NCBI RefSeq assembly: GCF_013346665.1
Contig: NZ_JABVBB010000021.1
Span: forward strand, 124,001 to 188,000
DNA length: 64,000 nucleotides
DNA from: Sulfitobacter maritimus
Lineage (GTDB): Bacteria > Pseudomonadota > Alphaproteobacteria > Rhodobacterales > Rhodobacteraceae
Reading direction: 5' to 3'
This document shows positions 1 through 10,185 of this stretch, one piece after another. The position numbers were made by a program, and so were the translations under genes. The notes under the pieces are model-generated. The model searched no databases, was not told the DNA's origin, and was given only the letters and a program-made list of their open reading frames with translations. Within the stretch, counting starts at the first letter, position 1. Every line of letters begins with the position of its first letter.

Positions 1-177
1 GGGTCGGACCCGTCAGAGGCCGATGTGCTGAAAGTCTTTGAAGACCAAATCGCGAAATGGCAGGTGCCGGACCGGGTGATCTTTACCGACGCCCTGCCGC
101 GCAATGCGACAGGCAAAGTGCTCAAACGCGATCTGCGGGATCAGTTTGGCGATGTGTTGATGGACAGCGCAAAGTAA
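1..177 (+). CDS. Acyl-CoA/AMP-dependent ligase, C-terminal fragment
   Basis: The gene enters from the left window edge; 58 codons and a TAA stop are visible. The segment carries the A10 motif of the AMP-binding (ANL) superfamily, LPRNATGKVLKRDLRD, whose lysine after TG is the catalytic lysine for adenylate formation. This fits the C-terminal lid domain of a fatty-acid or carboxylate CoA ligase, which makes an acyl-AMP and then an acyl-CoA in the cytoplasm. The substrate cannot be told from this piece. A strong stem-loop follows directly, so the transcript ends here. The family call is firm; the exact enzyme is open. Confidence 0.8.
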   Translation, partial: GSDPSEADVLKVFEDQIAKWQVPDRVIFTDALPRNATGKVLKRDLRDQFGDVLMDSAK

Positions 178-194
178 CATGGCGCTTTAAGGCG

Positions 195-235
195 AAAAAA
201 GCCGCCTCTGCCTTGTCGGGGGCGGCTCTTTCTTT
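195..235. terminator. Bidirectional rho-independent terminator
   Basis: AGCCGCC at 200-206 pairs with GGCGGCT at 221-227. It is followed by a T-rich run on the + strand and preceded by A6, which becomes T6 on the - strand. It lies between two convergent genes, the ligase and the sensor kinase, and probably serves both. Confidence 0.8.
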
Positions 236-253
236 CGGTGCAGTCGGCACCGC

Positions 254-2305
254 TTAGGCCGAGCGTGACAGGGCGCATTCCACCGCGGGCCGGGGCAGGG
301 TTAGGCGGAAGGTGCTGCCGACGTCGACCTCACTTTCCAGTGCCAAGCCGCCACCGTGGAGCGAGGCCAGTTGTTCGGCAATCGCCAAACCCAACCCCAG
401 CCCCCCGTTTTCACGGGACATGGATCCGTCAACCTGTTGAAACCGTAGGAAAACGCGGTCCAAATCTTCGGGCGAGATGCCACAGCCAGTGTCAGTAACG
501 CTAAAGGTGATCTGCTCAGCGGATTGGACCATCGATAGGTGGATGTTGCCGGACTTGGTGAATTTGATTGCGTTGGAGATCAGGTTGTAAAGGATTTGGC
601 GCAGACGGACCGGGTCCGCGTTGACGGTGGCCGCGCCGTTGTCATCATAGGTCAGGCTCAGCCCCTTGGCCTCGGCATCTGGGCGCAGGTCTTCGGCGAC
701 GGAGCGGGCAATGTCGCTTGCCTCAATCTCTTGCAGGTCCAGTTCCATTTTGCCGCGGGCGACCTTGGTCCAGTCAAGCAAATCCTCAACCAGCCGCAGC
801 ATATGTTTCGACGATCCCGCGATGCCACCGGCCTGTTCTGCGATGAAAGTCTGGTAATCGTCCACGCCACTGCGGATCTCTGGCGATGTGCCGCTGCTGT
901 TGTCGAGCGCGGTTTGCAAGCGACGGGCCTGCGGCAAACGTTCAGCATGTTGCAAGAAGGTCGCCCGCCCCGAGATCACTGTCAAAGGGGTGCGCAATTC
1001 GTGGCTGACGTTGTTCAAAAACTCGGTCTTTTCGCGGTCTGCAGCCTCGGCGGCGTCGATCGCGCGTTTTTCTGCGGTGATATTGGTCCAAATGCCAACT
1101 GTATAGCCATGAGGGGTTTTGGCCTCATTCACCTTGACCCAAAAGTCTTTGCTCACCTCCAGCAAGAACGATCCGGTGGGATTGCGAAACCGCGCCATGC
1201 GTTTGGCGATCCATGGTTCGCGTTCGCTCACTTCGGCGGGAAACTGGTTCTCTTCGACCCAAATGCGCAGCAGTTCTTCCATGGTGCGGCCGGGGGTCAA
1301 ACGGTCGGCAACCTTAGGGTGATACTCGCAGAACTTTTTGTTCACAGAGACCAGACGTTCCTTTTCATCAAAGGCGATGAAACCTTCTTGAATGGCGTTG
1401 ATCGCCTCAGTCAGAAGGGTATGCGCCTCTTGTTTTTTCAAGGTGACACGGCGGAACGCCCAAAGCCCGGCGAGAAGTGCAATCGTCGCAAATAGCGCGA
1501 AAGCCACGAGATAAGGGCTTTGCGGTGAATAGGGTGGCAGGCCGTGGGTTAGCCGTGCGCTGGCCTCCCAAAGCTTGCCATGCAGTTCAAACCGGCTGCG
1601 GGCGATATGTTCATCTGCATCGCTGTCACGGGGCACGGTGAGAGTGCTGCCAGCAGGCAGGGGGGCAAGGTCAAAGGCGTATTCCCCCGCGAGGTGAGGG
1701 TTGTTCTCTTGCAGGCCAAAAAGGGTTTCACAGTCAAAGACGATGGAAATGACCCCCCAGAACCGCGGCGCGCCCAGCCCCTGGGGGCGTTCAAACACCG
1801 GATAATGCATGATATAGCCCTTGCCGCCCTGAACGAGCGACAGCGGGCCTTCGATGGTGGGGGTTTGGCGGCGGTAGGCATTGGCCACCCCCGACAGCTG
1901 CGCGGGGATGTTCTTATACTCAAGGCCTACAATATTGCCGTCGGCGGTCTCAGGAAAACTGCGGGAAATCTTCAGGTCGGGTGCCAGCGCATAGGTGATG
2001 ATGCCGGGATTTTCCTGCAGCAGATCCTGCACCAAGAGTTCGATCTTCTTTTCCTTAAAGGCTTCAGACGACAGCAGAATGTTCTCAATGTTCTTGGTGA
2101 CGAGAACGGTTTCTTGAAACTGATGCTGGACGAGGTTGGAGACCTCATGAAGCGCCTGGCGGGCGTCTTGCCGCAGGCTTGCAATATGTTGATCGTGATC
2201 CAGTTTGAAAATCGAATAGGTGATGCCCGCCACGCAGCACAAGACGATCACGTTTAATAGAATATAGGCCTTGGACCTTAAAGTCTCCCGAAACGTGTTA
2301 GCCAC
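254..2305 (-). CDS. Membrane-bound sensor histidine kinase with CHASE-like and PAS domains
   Basis: About 683 residues from a GTG start that has AAGGA seven bases upstream; the frame stays open to a TTG at 2392, but that lacks a ribosome site. Order of parts: a transmembrane helix near residues 13-33, a periplasmic region near 70-250 that resembles a CHASE sensor domain, a second helix near 265-286, a PAS-like domain to about 415, a HisKA box with SHELRTPL (histidine near 435), and an HATPase with the N box (SNAIKFT), DTGCGIS and GLGLGLA. No receiver domain is attached and no response regulator gene is adjacent, so the partner and signal are unknown. It is followed by the shared terminator. 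The kinase call is certain; the CHASE assignment is by pattern only. Confidence 0.9.
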   Translation of the reverse strand: MANTFRETLRSKAYILLNVIVLCCVAGITYSIFKLDHDQHIASLRQDARQALHEVSNLVQHQFQETVLVTKNIENILLSSEAFKEKKIELLVQDLLQENPGIITYALAPDLKISRSFPETADGNIVGLEYKNIPAQLSGVANAYRRQTPTIEGPLSLVQGGKGYIMHYPVFERPQGLGAPRFWGVISIVFDCETLFGLQENNPHLAGEYAFDLAPLPAGSTLTVPRDSDADEHIARSRFELHGKLWEASARLTHGLPPYSPQSPYLVAFALFATIALLAGLWAFRRVTLKKQEAHTLLTEAINAIQEGFIAFDEKERLVSVNKKFCEYHPKVADRLTPGRTMEELLRIWVEENQFPAEVSEREPWIAKRMARFRNPTGSFLLEVSKDFWVKVNEAKTPHGYTVGIWTNITAEKRAIDAAEAADREKTEFLNNVSHELRTPLTVISGRATFLQHAERLPQARRLQTALDNSSGTSPEIRSGVDDYQTFIAEQAGGIAGSSKHMLRLVEDLLDWTKVARGKMELDLQEIEASDIARSVAEDLRPDAEAKGLSLTYDDNGAATVNADPVRLRQILYNLISNAIKFTKSGNIHLSMVQSAEQITFSVTDTGCGISPEDLDRVFLRFQQVDGSMSRENGGLGLGLAIAEQLASLHGGGLALESEVDVGSTFRLTLPRPAVECALSRSA

Positions 2306-2467
2306 GCTTTCATCCTTTTTATGTGGCCGCGAGATACACCCTGTAATGAACGCGCTGCCGTTTCCTCCTGCTGTTGATACCTTTGAAGGCAAAGATGTCA
2401 GAAATCTGACGAAACATTGCTTTTCGCGGGAAGCGACGCAATTGACGGAGAAAACTGGATGAAATTG

Positions 2468-2484
2468 TTCCCTTCAGAAGGGAA
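2468..2484 (-). terminator. Hairpin behind tRNA-Gly, possible terminator
   Basis: A perfect 7-bp stem, TTCCCTT with AAGGGAA around a 3-base loop, starts 12 bases past the tRNA 3' end. There is no clean T-run, so it may be a terminator or a processing signal. Confidence 0.4.
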
Positions 2485-2495
2485 AGGTGGCGCGA

Positions 2496-2569
2496 TGGAG
2501 CGGGTAACGAGAATCGAACTCGTAACTAAAGCTTGGGAAGCTGCCGTGATACCTTTTCACCATACCCGC
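2496..2569 (-). tRNA. tRNA-Gly (anticodon TCC)
   Basis: A 74-base cloverleaf with encoded CCA. The acceptor arms GCGGGTA and TACCCGC pair. The anticodon loop is CTTCCCA with TCC in the middle, and the T-loop is GTTCGATTC. It reads the glycine codon GGA. Confidence 0.93.
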
Positions 2570-2610
2570 GCGCTGAGGGTGAGATAATTGGCAGCGTCGG
2601 AAAGGTCAAG

Positions 2611-3453
2611 TCAGGGTTTGGTCGCGGTGACGAAATTGATCTGCGCGGGCAGGCGGACTTCGCCGTTCTGCACATAGTCCGCAAGCGCCTCCGCTATGGC
2701 TTGCTGCAACTCTTTGATCTGCGCAGGTTCGGGTTGAAAGTAAGTGATCGCACCACCGGCAGGGCCGATCTCGCACATCTGCTCGGCAAGGGCGTCGGCA
2801 CCGCCCTCGGGCGTTAGGGTCAAGGTCTCAACCGCGCAGTCTACGGATGCCCAACCTGCCTCCTGCAAAATCTGAGTCACCCGGTCGGGGTCGCGCATGG
2901 CAAAGGGGCCGGGGGCGTCTGGGTCACTTTTAGGCATTGAGCCGAGCGTTTGGCGCGCCGCACGTGCAGGCAGGGTAAAGAACGGGTTATCGGGGATTTG
3001 CCCCCATGTTGCCACGCTGAGCCGCCCGCCGGGGGTAATTTGCCTTTCCATTTGGGCAAAGCCCGCCACCGGATCAGCGAAGAACATAACGCCGAAGCGC
3101 GAGATCAGCCGGTCGAACGGGCGGTCGAGGTCCAATGTCGCCGCGTCACCGTGATGGAACGTCACTTGGGGCAGGCCTGCGGCGCGGCTGCGGGCGAGGT
3201 CCAGCAAGGGGGGCGAGACATCGACCCCCAGCACCGCGCCGCTGCTCCCCACACGCTCGGCCGCCGCAAGGCTCGCCGCGCCCGCACCGCAGCCAATGTC
3301 GAGCACCCGGTCTCCGGCACGCAGCGCTGCGCGGGCAAGGATACCGTCGAGCACCGGTTGCATCAGCCCGTCCAACTCAGCCTGACGGCGCGCCCATTTC
3401 TCGCCCACATGGCTGCTCCAGAATTGGACCTGATCGCTGTTGTCTTGGTTCAT
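2611..3453 (-). CDS. Class I SAM-dependent methyltransferase
   Basis: 280 residues. Motif I of the Rossmann-fold methyltransferases, VLDIGCGAG, is at residues 50-58, followed by an acidic strand end (GVDVSPP), the motif around GDAATLDL, and SRFGVMFFADP. The fold is that of the small-molecule methyltransferases such as UbiE-like enzymes; the substrate is not evident. The start codon overlaps the stop of the upstream RACo-like gene by 4 bases (ATGA), so the two are translationally coupled. The pairing suggests a linked role, perhaps methyl-group or corrinoid metabolism, but that is inference. Confidence 0.85.
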   Translation of the reverse strand: MNQDNSDQVQFWSSHVGEKWARRQAELDGLMQPVLDGILARAALRAGDRVLDIGCGAGAASLAAAERVGSSGAVLGVDVSPPLLDLARSRAAGLPQVTFHHGDAATLDLDRPFDRLISRFGVMFFADPVAGFAQMERQITPGGRLSVATWGQIPDNPFFTLPARAARQTLGSMPKSDPDAPGPFAMRDPDRVTQILQEAGWASVDCAVETLTLTPEGGADALAEQMCEIGPAGGAITYFQPEPAQIKELQQAIAEALADYVQNGEVRLPAQINFVTATKP

Positions 3454-5507
3454 GTGCTGGCCCTTCTTCTGCGCCGCCGCCCGCCGCCTTCGCCCCCCGC
3501 AGGGCCGGAGCCGCCGGTGTTAAAGGTGATATCAGGAAGCGCCACAAGACTGTTTAGGATCGGGAAAGGTTCAACCGCATTGGGGATCGCAGAGGCATTG
3601 ACGAAATGCTCCTGAAAGCGCGGTTCGACCGCGGTTTCGATCTTGTGGATCGCATGGACGGTCTTTTCGATTTCGGCGCGGGCATCGGTGTTGAGAAGCG
3701 CAATCCGTGCGCCAGTGCCTGCGGCATTGCCCGCGCTGCTCACCTTATCCAGCGGCGCATCTGGGATCATGCCCAACACCATCGCGTGGCGCGGGCTGAT
3801 ATGCGCACCAAAGGCACCGGCCAGCACCACACGGTCGACCTTGTCGACACCGAATTTATCCATCAGCAACCGCGCCCCGGAATAAAGCGCCGCCTTAGCC
3901 ATTTGGATTTCGCGAATGTCACGGTTGGTCACGGTGATCTTGGGGCCCCCTTTGACCGTGCCATCATAGACCTGATAGCTGTTGGTACGCCCGTCTTGGA
4001 AGACCGACGCCGATCCGGTTTGCTCTGCCGTGCCGATCAGACCCGGCGCGTCGACAATGCCGTGAATCCGCATCTCGGCCACCATTTCGATGATGCCAGA
4101 GCCGCAGATGCCCGTGATGCCTGTCGCGGCAACGGCCTCCTCAAAGCCTTCGTCGTCGGACCAGATATCACAGCCGATCACCTTGAACCGAGCGACTTTG
4201 GTGTCTGGGTCAATCTCGACCCGCTCGATCGCCCCGGGGGCAGCGCGTTGACCGGAACTGATCTGCGCCCCTTCAAAGGCCGGGCCGGTGGGCGAGGAAC
4301 AGGCCAGCACTTTTTCTTTATTGCCGAGCAGGATTTCAGCATTGGTGCCAACGTCCACAACGAGCATCAAATCATCGGATTTCTGCGGCGCCTCGGACAG
4401 CGCGACGGCAGCGGCATCCGCGCCCACATGGCCCGCAATACAGGGCAGCAGATAGACCCGCGCGGCTGGATGGATGTTGAGATCAAGATCCGTCGCCCGA
4501 AGCCGCATTGCGCCAGAGGTGGCAAGCGCGAAGGGGGCTTGGCCCAGTTCAAAAGGATCGATGCCCAGCAGCAGGTGGTGCATCACCGGGTTGCAGACAA
4601 ATACCGCGTCAACGATCAGCTTTTGGTCGATCTCGGCCTCGGCGGCGATTTGGGTGAACAGCCCACACATGCCCTCGCGCACGGCGCGGGTCATTTCCTC
4701 GGCGCCTTGGGGGTTCATCATGGAGTAGCTCACGCGGCTCATCAGGTCTTCGCCAAAGCGGATTTGCGGGTTCATCACGCCCGAAGACGCGATGACCTCG
4801 CCGCTTTGCAGGTCGCACAGATGGCCCGCGATGGTGGTAGAGCCCAGATCAACGGCAAGGCCATAGACCCGGCCTTCGTACTGCCCCGGCCAGATCTGCA
4901 TGATCCGGGGCGGGTTGTCCTGATCGCCCAGATGTACGGCAACGGTCACTTTCCACGCGCCTTTGCGCAGGATGGGCTGCATGATCTGCAAAATGTGCAG
5001 ATCAGCGCCGACATTGCTCAGCCCCCATTGTTCTTCCAGTGCTAAGCGCAGCCGTTCCAGATCGCCCGACGGCTCATGCATGTCCGGCTCGTCAACCTCA
5101 ACAACATAGAGTTTGACAGCCGGGTTCAGCACGATGTCACGGGCCTCGGCGCGTTTGCGCACCACTTGCTTATGCACTTGGCTTTCAGCAGGGACGTCGA
5201 TCACAACATCGCCCTGTACCGTCGCCTGACAGCCCAGACGGCGACCCTCTTTCAACCCGCGCTTCTCGTCGTAGCGCTCTTCGACCGCGTTCCAGGGGCT
5301 CAATGCATCGGGGGCCACGGTAACGCCGTGTTTGGAAAAGGTGCCATAGCCGGGCGAGACCTGACATTTCGAGCAAATGCCGCGCCCGCCACAGACAGAG
5401 TCCAGATCAACGCCCAACTGCCGTGCGGCGGTCAGCACCGGGGTGCCTTTGGGAAAACGCCCTCTCTTGCCGGAGGGCGTAAAAATCACGAGGGGATCGC
5501 TGCTCAT
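3450..5507 (-). CDS. RACo-like ferredoxin-ASKHA protein (DUF4445 type corrinoid activator family)
   Basis: 685 residues from ATG 5507, which has AAGGACGG at a good distance; the open frame runs 20 codons further without a ribosome site. Residues 1-105 form a plant-type [2Fe-2S] domain with cysteines 39, 45, 48 and 93. A linker follows, and then an ASKHA ATPase fold with the phosphate-1 loop AVDLGSTTIAG near 218 and a second VVDVGTNAEILLG near 395. The family includes RACo, which uses ATP to reduce cob(II)alamin in corrinoid-dependent methyltransferase systems. No corrinoid protein or B12-dependent methyltransferase is visible nearby; the only partner is the overlapping SAM-type methyltransferase. 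The tail ends in a glycine stretch and six arginines, which is unusual. Family assignment is strong, function inferred. Confidence 0.88.
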   Translation of the reverse strand: MSSDPLVIFTPSGKRGRFPKGTPVLTAARQLGVDLDSVCGGRGICSKCQVSPGYGTFSKHGVTVAPDALSPWNAVEERYDEKRGLKEGRRLGCQATVQGDVVIDVPAESQVHKQVVRKRAEARDIVLNPAVKLYVVEVDEPDMHEPSGDLERLRLALEEQWGLSNVGADLHILQIMQPILRKGAWKVTVAVHLGDQDNPPRIMQIWPGQYEGRVYGLAVDLGSTTIAGHLCDLQSGEVIASSGVMNPQIRFGEDLMSRVSYSMMNPQGAEEMTRAVREGMCGLFTQIAAEAEIDQKLIVDAVFVCNPVMHHLLLGIDPFELGQAPFALATSGAMRLRATDLDLNIHPAARVYLLPCIAGHVGADAAAVALSEAPQKSDDLMLVVDVGTNAEILLGNKEKVLACSSPTGPAFEGAQISSGQRAAPGAIERVEIDPDTKVARFKVIGCDIWSDDEGFEEAVAATGITGICGSGIIEMVAEMRIHGIVDAPGLIGTAEQTGSASVFQDGRTNSYQVYDGTVKGGPKITVTNRDIREIQMAKAALYSGARLLMDKFGVDKVDRVVLAGAFGAHISPRHAMVLGMIPDAPLDKVSSAGNAAGTGARIALLNTDARAEIEKTVHAIHKIETAVEPRFQEHFVNASAIPNAVEPFPILNSLVALPDITFNTGGSGPAGGEGGGRRRRRRAST

Positions 5508-5697
5508 TTGGTCCGTCCTTGACTGCTTTGCGCCACCATAGCGTTCCGCGCGGCAGGGGGAAGGCAATGCGCGGCAATTCTTGTGATTGGCGCGTCATTC
5601 AGCCCGTCTGGGTGACGCAGGGGAATAGGTCTTTCCAATCTTTGCCATCCGTGAAATAGGAAACCGCCAAATGAACCCATCCAGACCGAGGTGTTAA

Positions 5698-7146
<1,449 letters not shown>

Positions 7147-7167
7147 AGCACATAATGAGCAGTCGAC

Positions 7168-7200
7168 AAAGCCGGGGTGTAAGAACACGCCGGCTTTTTC
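7168..7200 (+). terminator. Rho-independent terminator of guaB
   Basis: AAAGCCGG pairs with CCGGCTTT, with partial pairing of the inner bases, and T5 follows. It starts 22 bases after the guaB stop. Confidence 0.85.
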
Positions 7201-7228
7201 GTTTTGCGTGCTCGGTACAGACCGGGGG

Positions 7229-7654
7229 TCAGCCTGTTGCCGCATGATCCGCCAGACATTCCTCATGGTCGCGCAACACCTCCAAAATACGGCAATCGGC
7301 CACCCGGTCCGCGTTACAGGCACCAATCATCCGCTGGAGTTCGATGCGCAGAGCTTCGAGCCGCACCAGCCGCGCTTCGACTTCGCGTAGTTGCTTTTGG
7401 GCGATTGCATCCACCTGCGCGCAGGACCGGTCCGGCATGTCCGAAAGGTCCAGCAACTCGCGGATCGCTTCGAGGGAAAAGCCAAGTTGGCGAGCGTGGC
7501 GGATAAAGGCAAGGCGGTCCAGTTCCGCATCTCCATAGCGCCGCTGGCCGCCGTCGGTGCGGCCAGGTTCCGGCATCAGGCCGATCTGTTCGTAGTAGCG
7601 GATTGTCTGGACTTTGGTGCCCGTGCGCTTTGCAAGTGTCCCAATGGCGAGCAT
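7229..7654 (-). CDS. MerR-family metal-responsive regulator (CadR/PbrR/ZntR type)
   Basis: 141 residues. The N-terminal winged helix is typical: IGTLAKRTG, then TIRYYEQIGL near residues 17-26. A long dimerisation helix follows. Cysteines sit at 78, 113, 121 and 133; the 78/113/121 set matches the metal-binding positions of Pb/Cd/Zn sensors of this family. The gene is divergent from a Zn/Cd/Pb-type ATPase whose promoter has the distorted 19-base spacer that MerR proteins act on. A second copy of the same dyad lies just before its own start, which suggests autoregulation. The metal cannot be told with certainty. Confidence 0.9.
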   Translation of the reverse strand: MLAIGTLAKRTGTKVQTIRYYEQIGLMPEPGRTDGGQRRYGDAELDRLAFIRHARQLGFSLEAIRELLDLSDMPDRSCAQVDAIAQKQLREVEARLVRLEALRIELQRMIGACNADRVADCRILEVLRDHEECLADHAATG

Positions 7655-7672
7655 GACGAGGTCTCCTACTTC

Positions 7673-7687
7673 CTACAGCCACTGTAG
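7673..7687. promoter_or_regulatory. Second MerR-type dyad, probable autoregulatory operator
   Basis: CTACAG-CCA-CTGTAG, a perfect dyad with the same arms as the site in the ATPase promoter. It ends 19 bases before the regulator start codon, so binding there would act on the regulator's own transcription. Confidence 0.65.
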
Positions 7688-7837
7688 ATTGCTGACCCTG
7701 CGCGGCGCAAGAGGACCGGTGGCAATCCTTCCTTGCGCCTTGGCATGATCGCCGGGCGGCGACGCTCGGTCCGGCGATGAGCGGGGCTCATGCTGTTTCC
7801 TAACGTCAGGCGGGGTCGAAAAAGTTTTACAAAGCGC

Positions 7838-7868
7838 TTGAAGCTACAGCGGCTGTAGATCGTATCTT
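7838..7868 (+). promoter_or_regulatory. MerR-type promoter of the metal ATPase with 19-bp spacer
   Basis: A -35 box TTGAAG at 7838-7843 and a -10 box TATCTT at 7863-7868 are 19 bases apart instead of 17. The spacer holds the dyad CTACAG-CGG-CTGTAG (7844-7858). This is the standard design of MerR-activated promoters, and the arms resemble cadA and pbrA operators. Confidence 0.85.
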
Positions 7869-7901
7869 CCTTCTAAAGCATGAGTCGGATCGAGGGCAGA
7901 C

Positions 7902-10166
7902 ATGACGGATGGCACCACAACTCAGCGCGAATGGCGCGTCACAGGAATGGATTGCGGGTCTTGCGCGGCCAAGGTGCGCGGCGCGGTCGAAGGTCTGCCG
8001 GGGGTGGCTGATGTCGACGTCGCGCTGATGTCGGAACGGCTGCGTCTGACGCTGGACAGCCGCGAAACCTCACCCGAACGGGTCGAGAAAGCCGTGCGCG
8101 GTATTGGGTTTGGTATCGCCCCGAAGGGAGCCAAGGCAGAAAGACCTCCGGGCGGTTTTATCCTGCCAGAGGACGCGGTGATCGGTGGTGCGCAAGAGGC
8201 ATCAGCGCAAAACGATGCGCCCGAAGAGACCCCAGAGCTTGCATGGTATCAGACCGCGAAAGGCCGTTTGGTGCTGGGCAGCGGGGCCTTGCTCGCCGTA
8301 GCTTGGGCATCGCGGTTGGTTTTGCCTGCTGAGACGTCGCATTGGGCATTTGTCCTTGCCACTTTGCTCGGGCTGATCCCGGTTGCGCGTCGCGCCTTTG
8401 CGATGGCGCGGGTGGGCATGCCCTTTACCATTGAAATGTTAATGACCATCGCCGCGAGCGGTGCGCTGGTGATTGGGGAGCCCGAAGAAGCCGCGCTGGT
8501 GGTCTTTCTCTTTGCGGTGGGCGAGCTGCTCGAAGGCGTGTCAGCCGGCAAAGCGCGCAACAGCATTCGGGCGCTCGCGGGACTGGTGCCGAAAACAGCG
8601 CGGCTTGAAGTCGGGCGCCAAACGCGGGAGGTGGCGGCGGAGACCCTTTCGGTGGGCCAGATTGTGCAGGTCCGGCCCGGAGACAGGGTGCCTTGCGACG
8701 GCGCAGTCGTAAGCGGCGTCTCTGGCGTCGACGAAAGCCCGGTGACCGGCGAGAGCGTGCCGCGTCTTAAAGAGCCGGGGGCGGAGGTTTTTGCCGGGTC
8801 GATCAACACAGAAGCGCTGCTGCGCGTGCGGGTGACCAAGGCTGCCGCGGACAATACCATCGCCCGCATCGTGCGCCTGATCGAGGAAGCCGAAAGCGCC
8901 CGCGCCCCAACGGAGCGGTTCATTGACCGGTTCAGCCGCGTCTACATGCCCGCCGTGGTTGGCATGGCCGTTTTGGTGGCTGTGGTCCCGCCGCTCGCCT
9001 TTGGTGGCGACTGGAGCGAATGGGTCTACCGGGCGCTGGCCCTGTTGCTGATCGGTTGCCCCTGTGCGTTGGTAATCTCGGTCCCTGCCGCCATTACCTC
9101 GGCTCTGTCTACCGGAGCGCGAAACGGGCTGCTAATGAAAGGCGGCGCGGTGATCGAAGCCGCTGCGCGGGTGACCCATGTGGCGTTCGACAAGACCGGA
9201 ACGCTGACCCACGGTAAGCCCCGCGTGACCGATGTTCAGGTGTTGGATGGAAGCGAGGCCGATCTCTTGGCGCTCGCCGCCGGGGTTGAGAGCGGCGCGA
9301 GCCATCCGCTCGGTCAAGCGATTTGCCGCGACGCAGAAGTTCGGGGGATTGATGCCGCTGCCGTGACCGACGCGCGCGCCTTGCCCGGCAAAGGGGTCGA
9401 GGCGGTGATCGCAGGGGCCACGCTTTGTGTCGCGTCACCCCGGTTGGCAGCGGAGCGTGATGCTGTTTCAGAGGGGCTGCGCGGGGCGGTTGAAGCGCTC
9501 GAAGGGCAGGGCAAGACGGTGGTGATCGTGCTGCGCGATGATGTGGCACTTGGCCTGATCGCCTTGCGCGATGAACCGCGCGGCGATGCGGCAGAGGCGG
9601 TGGCGCAGCTACAAGCCTTGGGCATCTCCTCGGTGATGCTGACCGGCGACAACTGGCGTACAGCTTCGGCCATCGCCGAAGGGCTTGGCATCGACCACCG
9701 GGCCGAGTTGATGCCCGAGGATAAGGTGACGGAAATTCAAAAGCTGGCGGCGGACAGCAGGGTTATGATGATCGGCGACGGGATCAACGACGCCCCCGCA
9801 TTGGCCGCAGCGCATCTGGGGGTCGCGATGGGCTCTGGCACCGATGTGGCGCTCGAAACCGCCGATGCCGCGATCCTGCGCGACAGGGTAACGGATGTGC
9901 CGGGACAAATCCGGCTCGCCCGCGCCGCGATGCGCAATATCAGGCAGAACATTGCCATTGCGCTTGGGCTGAAGGCGGTCTTTCTGGTGACCACAGTGTT
10001 TGGTATCACCGGACTGTGGATCGCGATTTTGGCCGATACAGGCGCGACCGTCTTGGTCACATTGAACGCTTTGCGGCTGCTGTTCTTCCGGCCAAGCAAT
10101 GCCAGAAAGCTAGCCGACACCAGCAACCGCTCTACAACCCATGTACCTCAAGATTCACCGGTTTGA
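7902..10166 (+). CDS. zntA: Heavy-metal P1B-2-type ATPase (Zn/Cd/Pb exporter)
   Basis: 754 residues. One N-terminal heavy-metal-associated domain carries GMDCGSC (Cys18, Cys21). Membrane helices flank the actuator motif TGES. The transport site CPC is at about 386-388, the phosphorylation motif DKTGTLT starts at Asp430, and the hinge motif GDGINDAP lies near 624. The final membrane pair has a lysine in LGLKAVF and the DTGATVLVTLNALRLL signature that mark the Zn/Cd/Pb subgroup rather than copper pumps. It would pump divalent metal out of the cytoplasm. It is driven by the MerR-type promoter and is followed in the same direction by DUF411 and CDF genes. Confidence 0.94.
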   Translation: MTDGTTTQREWRVTGMDCGSCAAKVRGAVEGLPGVADVDVALMSERLRLTLDSRETSPERVEKAVRGIGFGIAPKGAKAERPPGGFILPEDAVIGGAQEASAQNDAPEETPELAWYQTAKGRLVLGSGALLAVAWASRLVLPAETSHWAFVLATLLGLIPVARRAFAMARVGMPFTIEMLMTIAASGALVIGEPEEAALVVFLFAVGELLEGVSAGKARNSIRALAGLVPKTARLEVGRQTREVAAETLSVGQIVQVRPGDRVPCDGAVVSGVSGVDESPVTGESVPRLKEPGAEVFAGSINTEALLRVRVTKAAADNTIARIVRLIEEAESARAPTERFIDRFSRVYMPAVVGMAVLVAVVPPLAFGGDWSEWVYRALALLLIGCPCALVISVPAAITSALSTGARNGLLMKGGAVIEAAARVTHVAFDKTGTLTHGKPRVTDVQVLDGSEADLLALAAGVESGASHPLGQAICRDAEVRGIDAAAVTDARALPGKGVEAVIAGATLCVASPRLAAERDAVSEGLRGAVEALEGQGKTVVIVLRDDVALGLIALRDEPRGDAAEAVAQLQALGISSVMLTGDNWRTASAIAEGLGIDHRAELMPEDKVTEIQKLAADSRVMMIGDGINDAPALAAAHLGVAMGSGTDVALETADAAILRDRVTDVPGQIRLARAAMRNIRQNIAIALGLKAVFLVTTVFGITGLWIAILADTGATVLVTLNALRLLFFRPSNARKLADTSNRSTTHVPQDSPV

Positions 10167-10185
10167 CATTTAGGAAGGACTTTCC

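Noticed and set aside
3606-5045. 479-codon open frame opposite the RACo-like gene
   Set aside because: It lies entirely on the antisense of a strong gene, has no family match I recognise, and such mirror frames are normal in GC-rich DNA.
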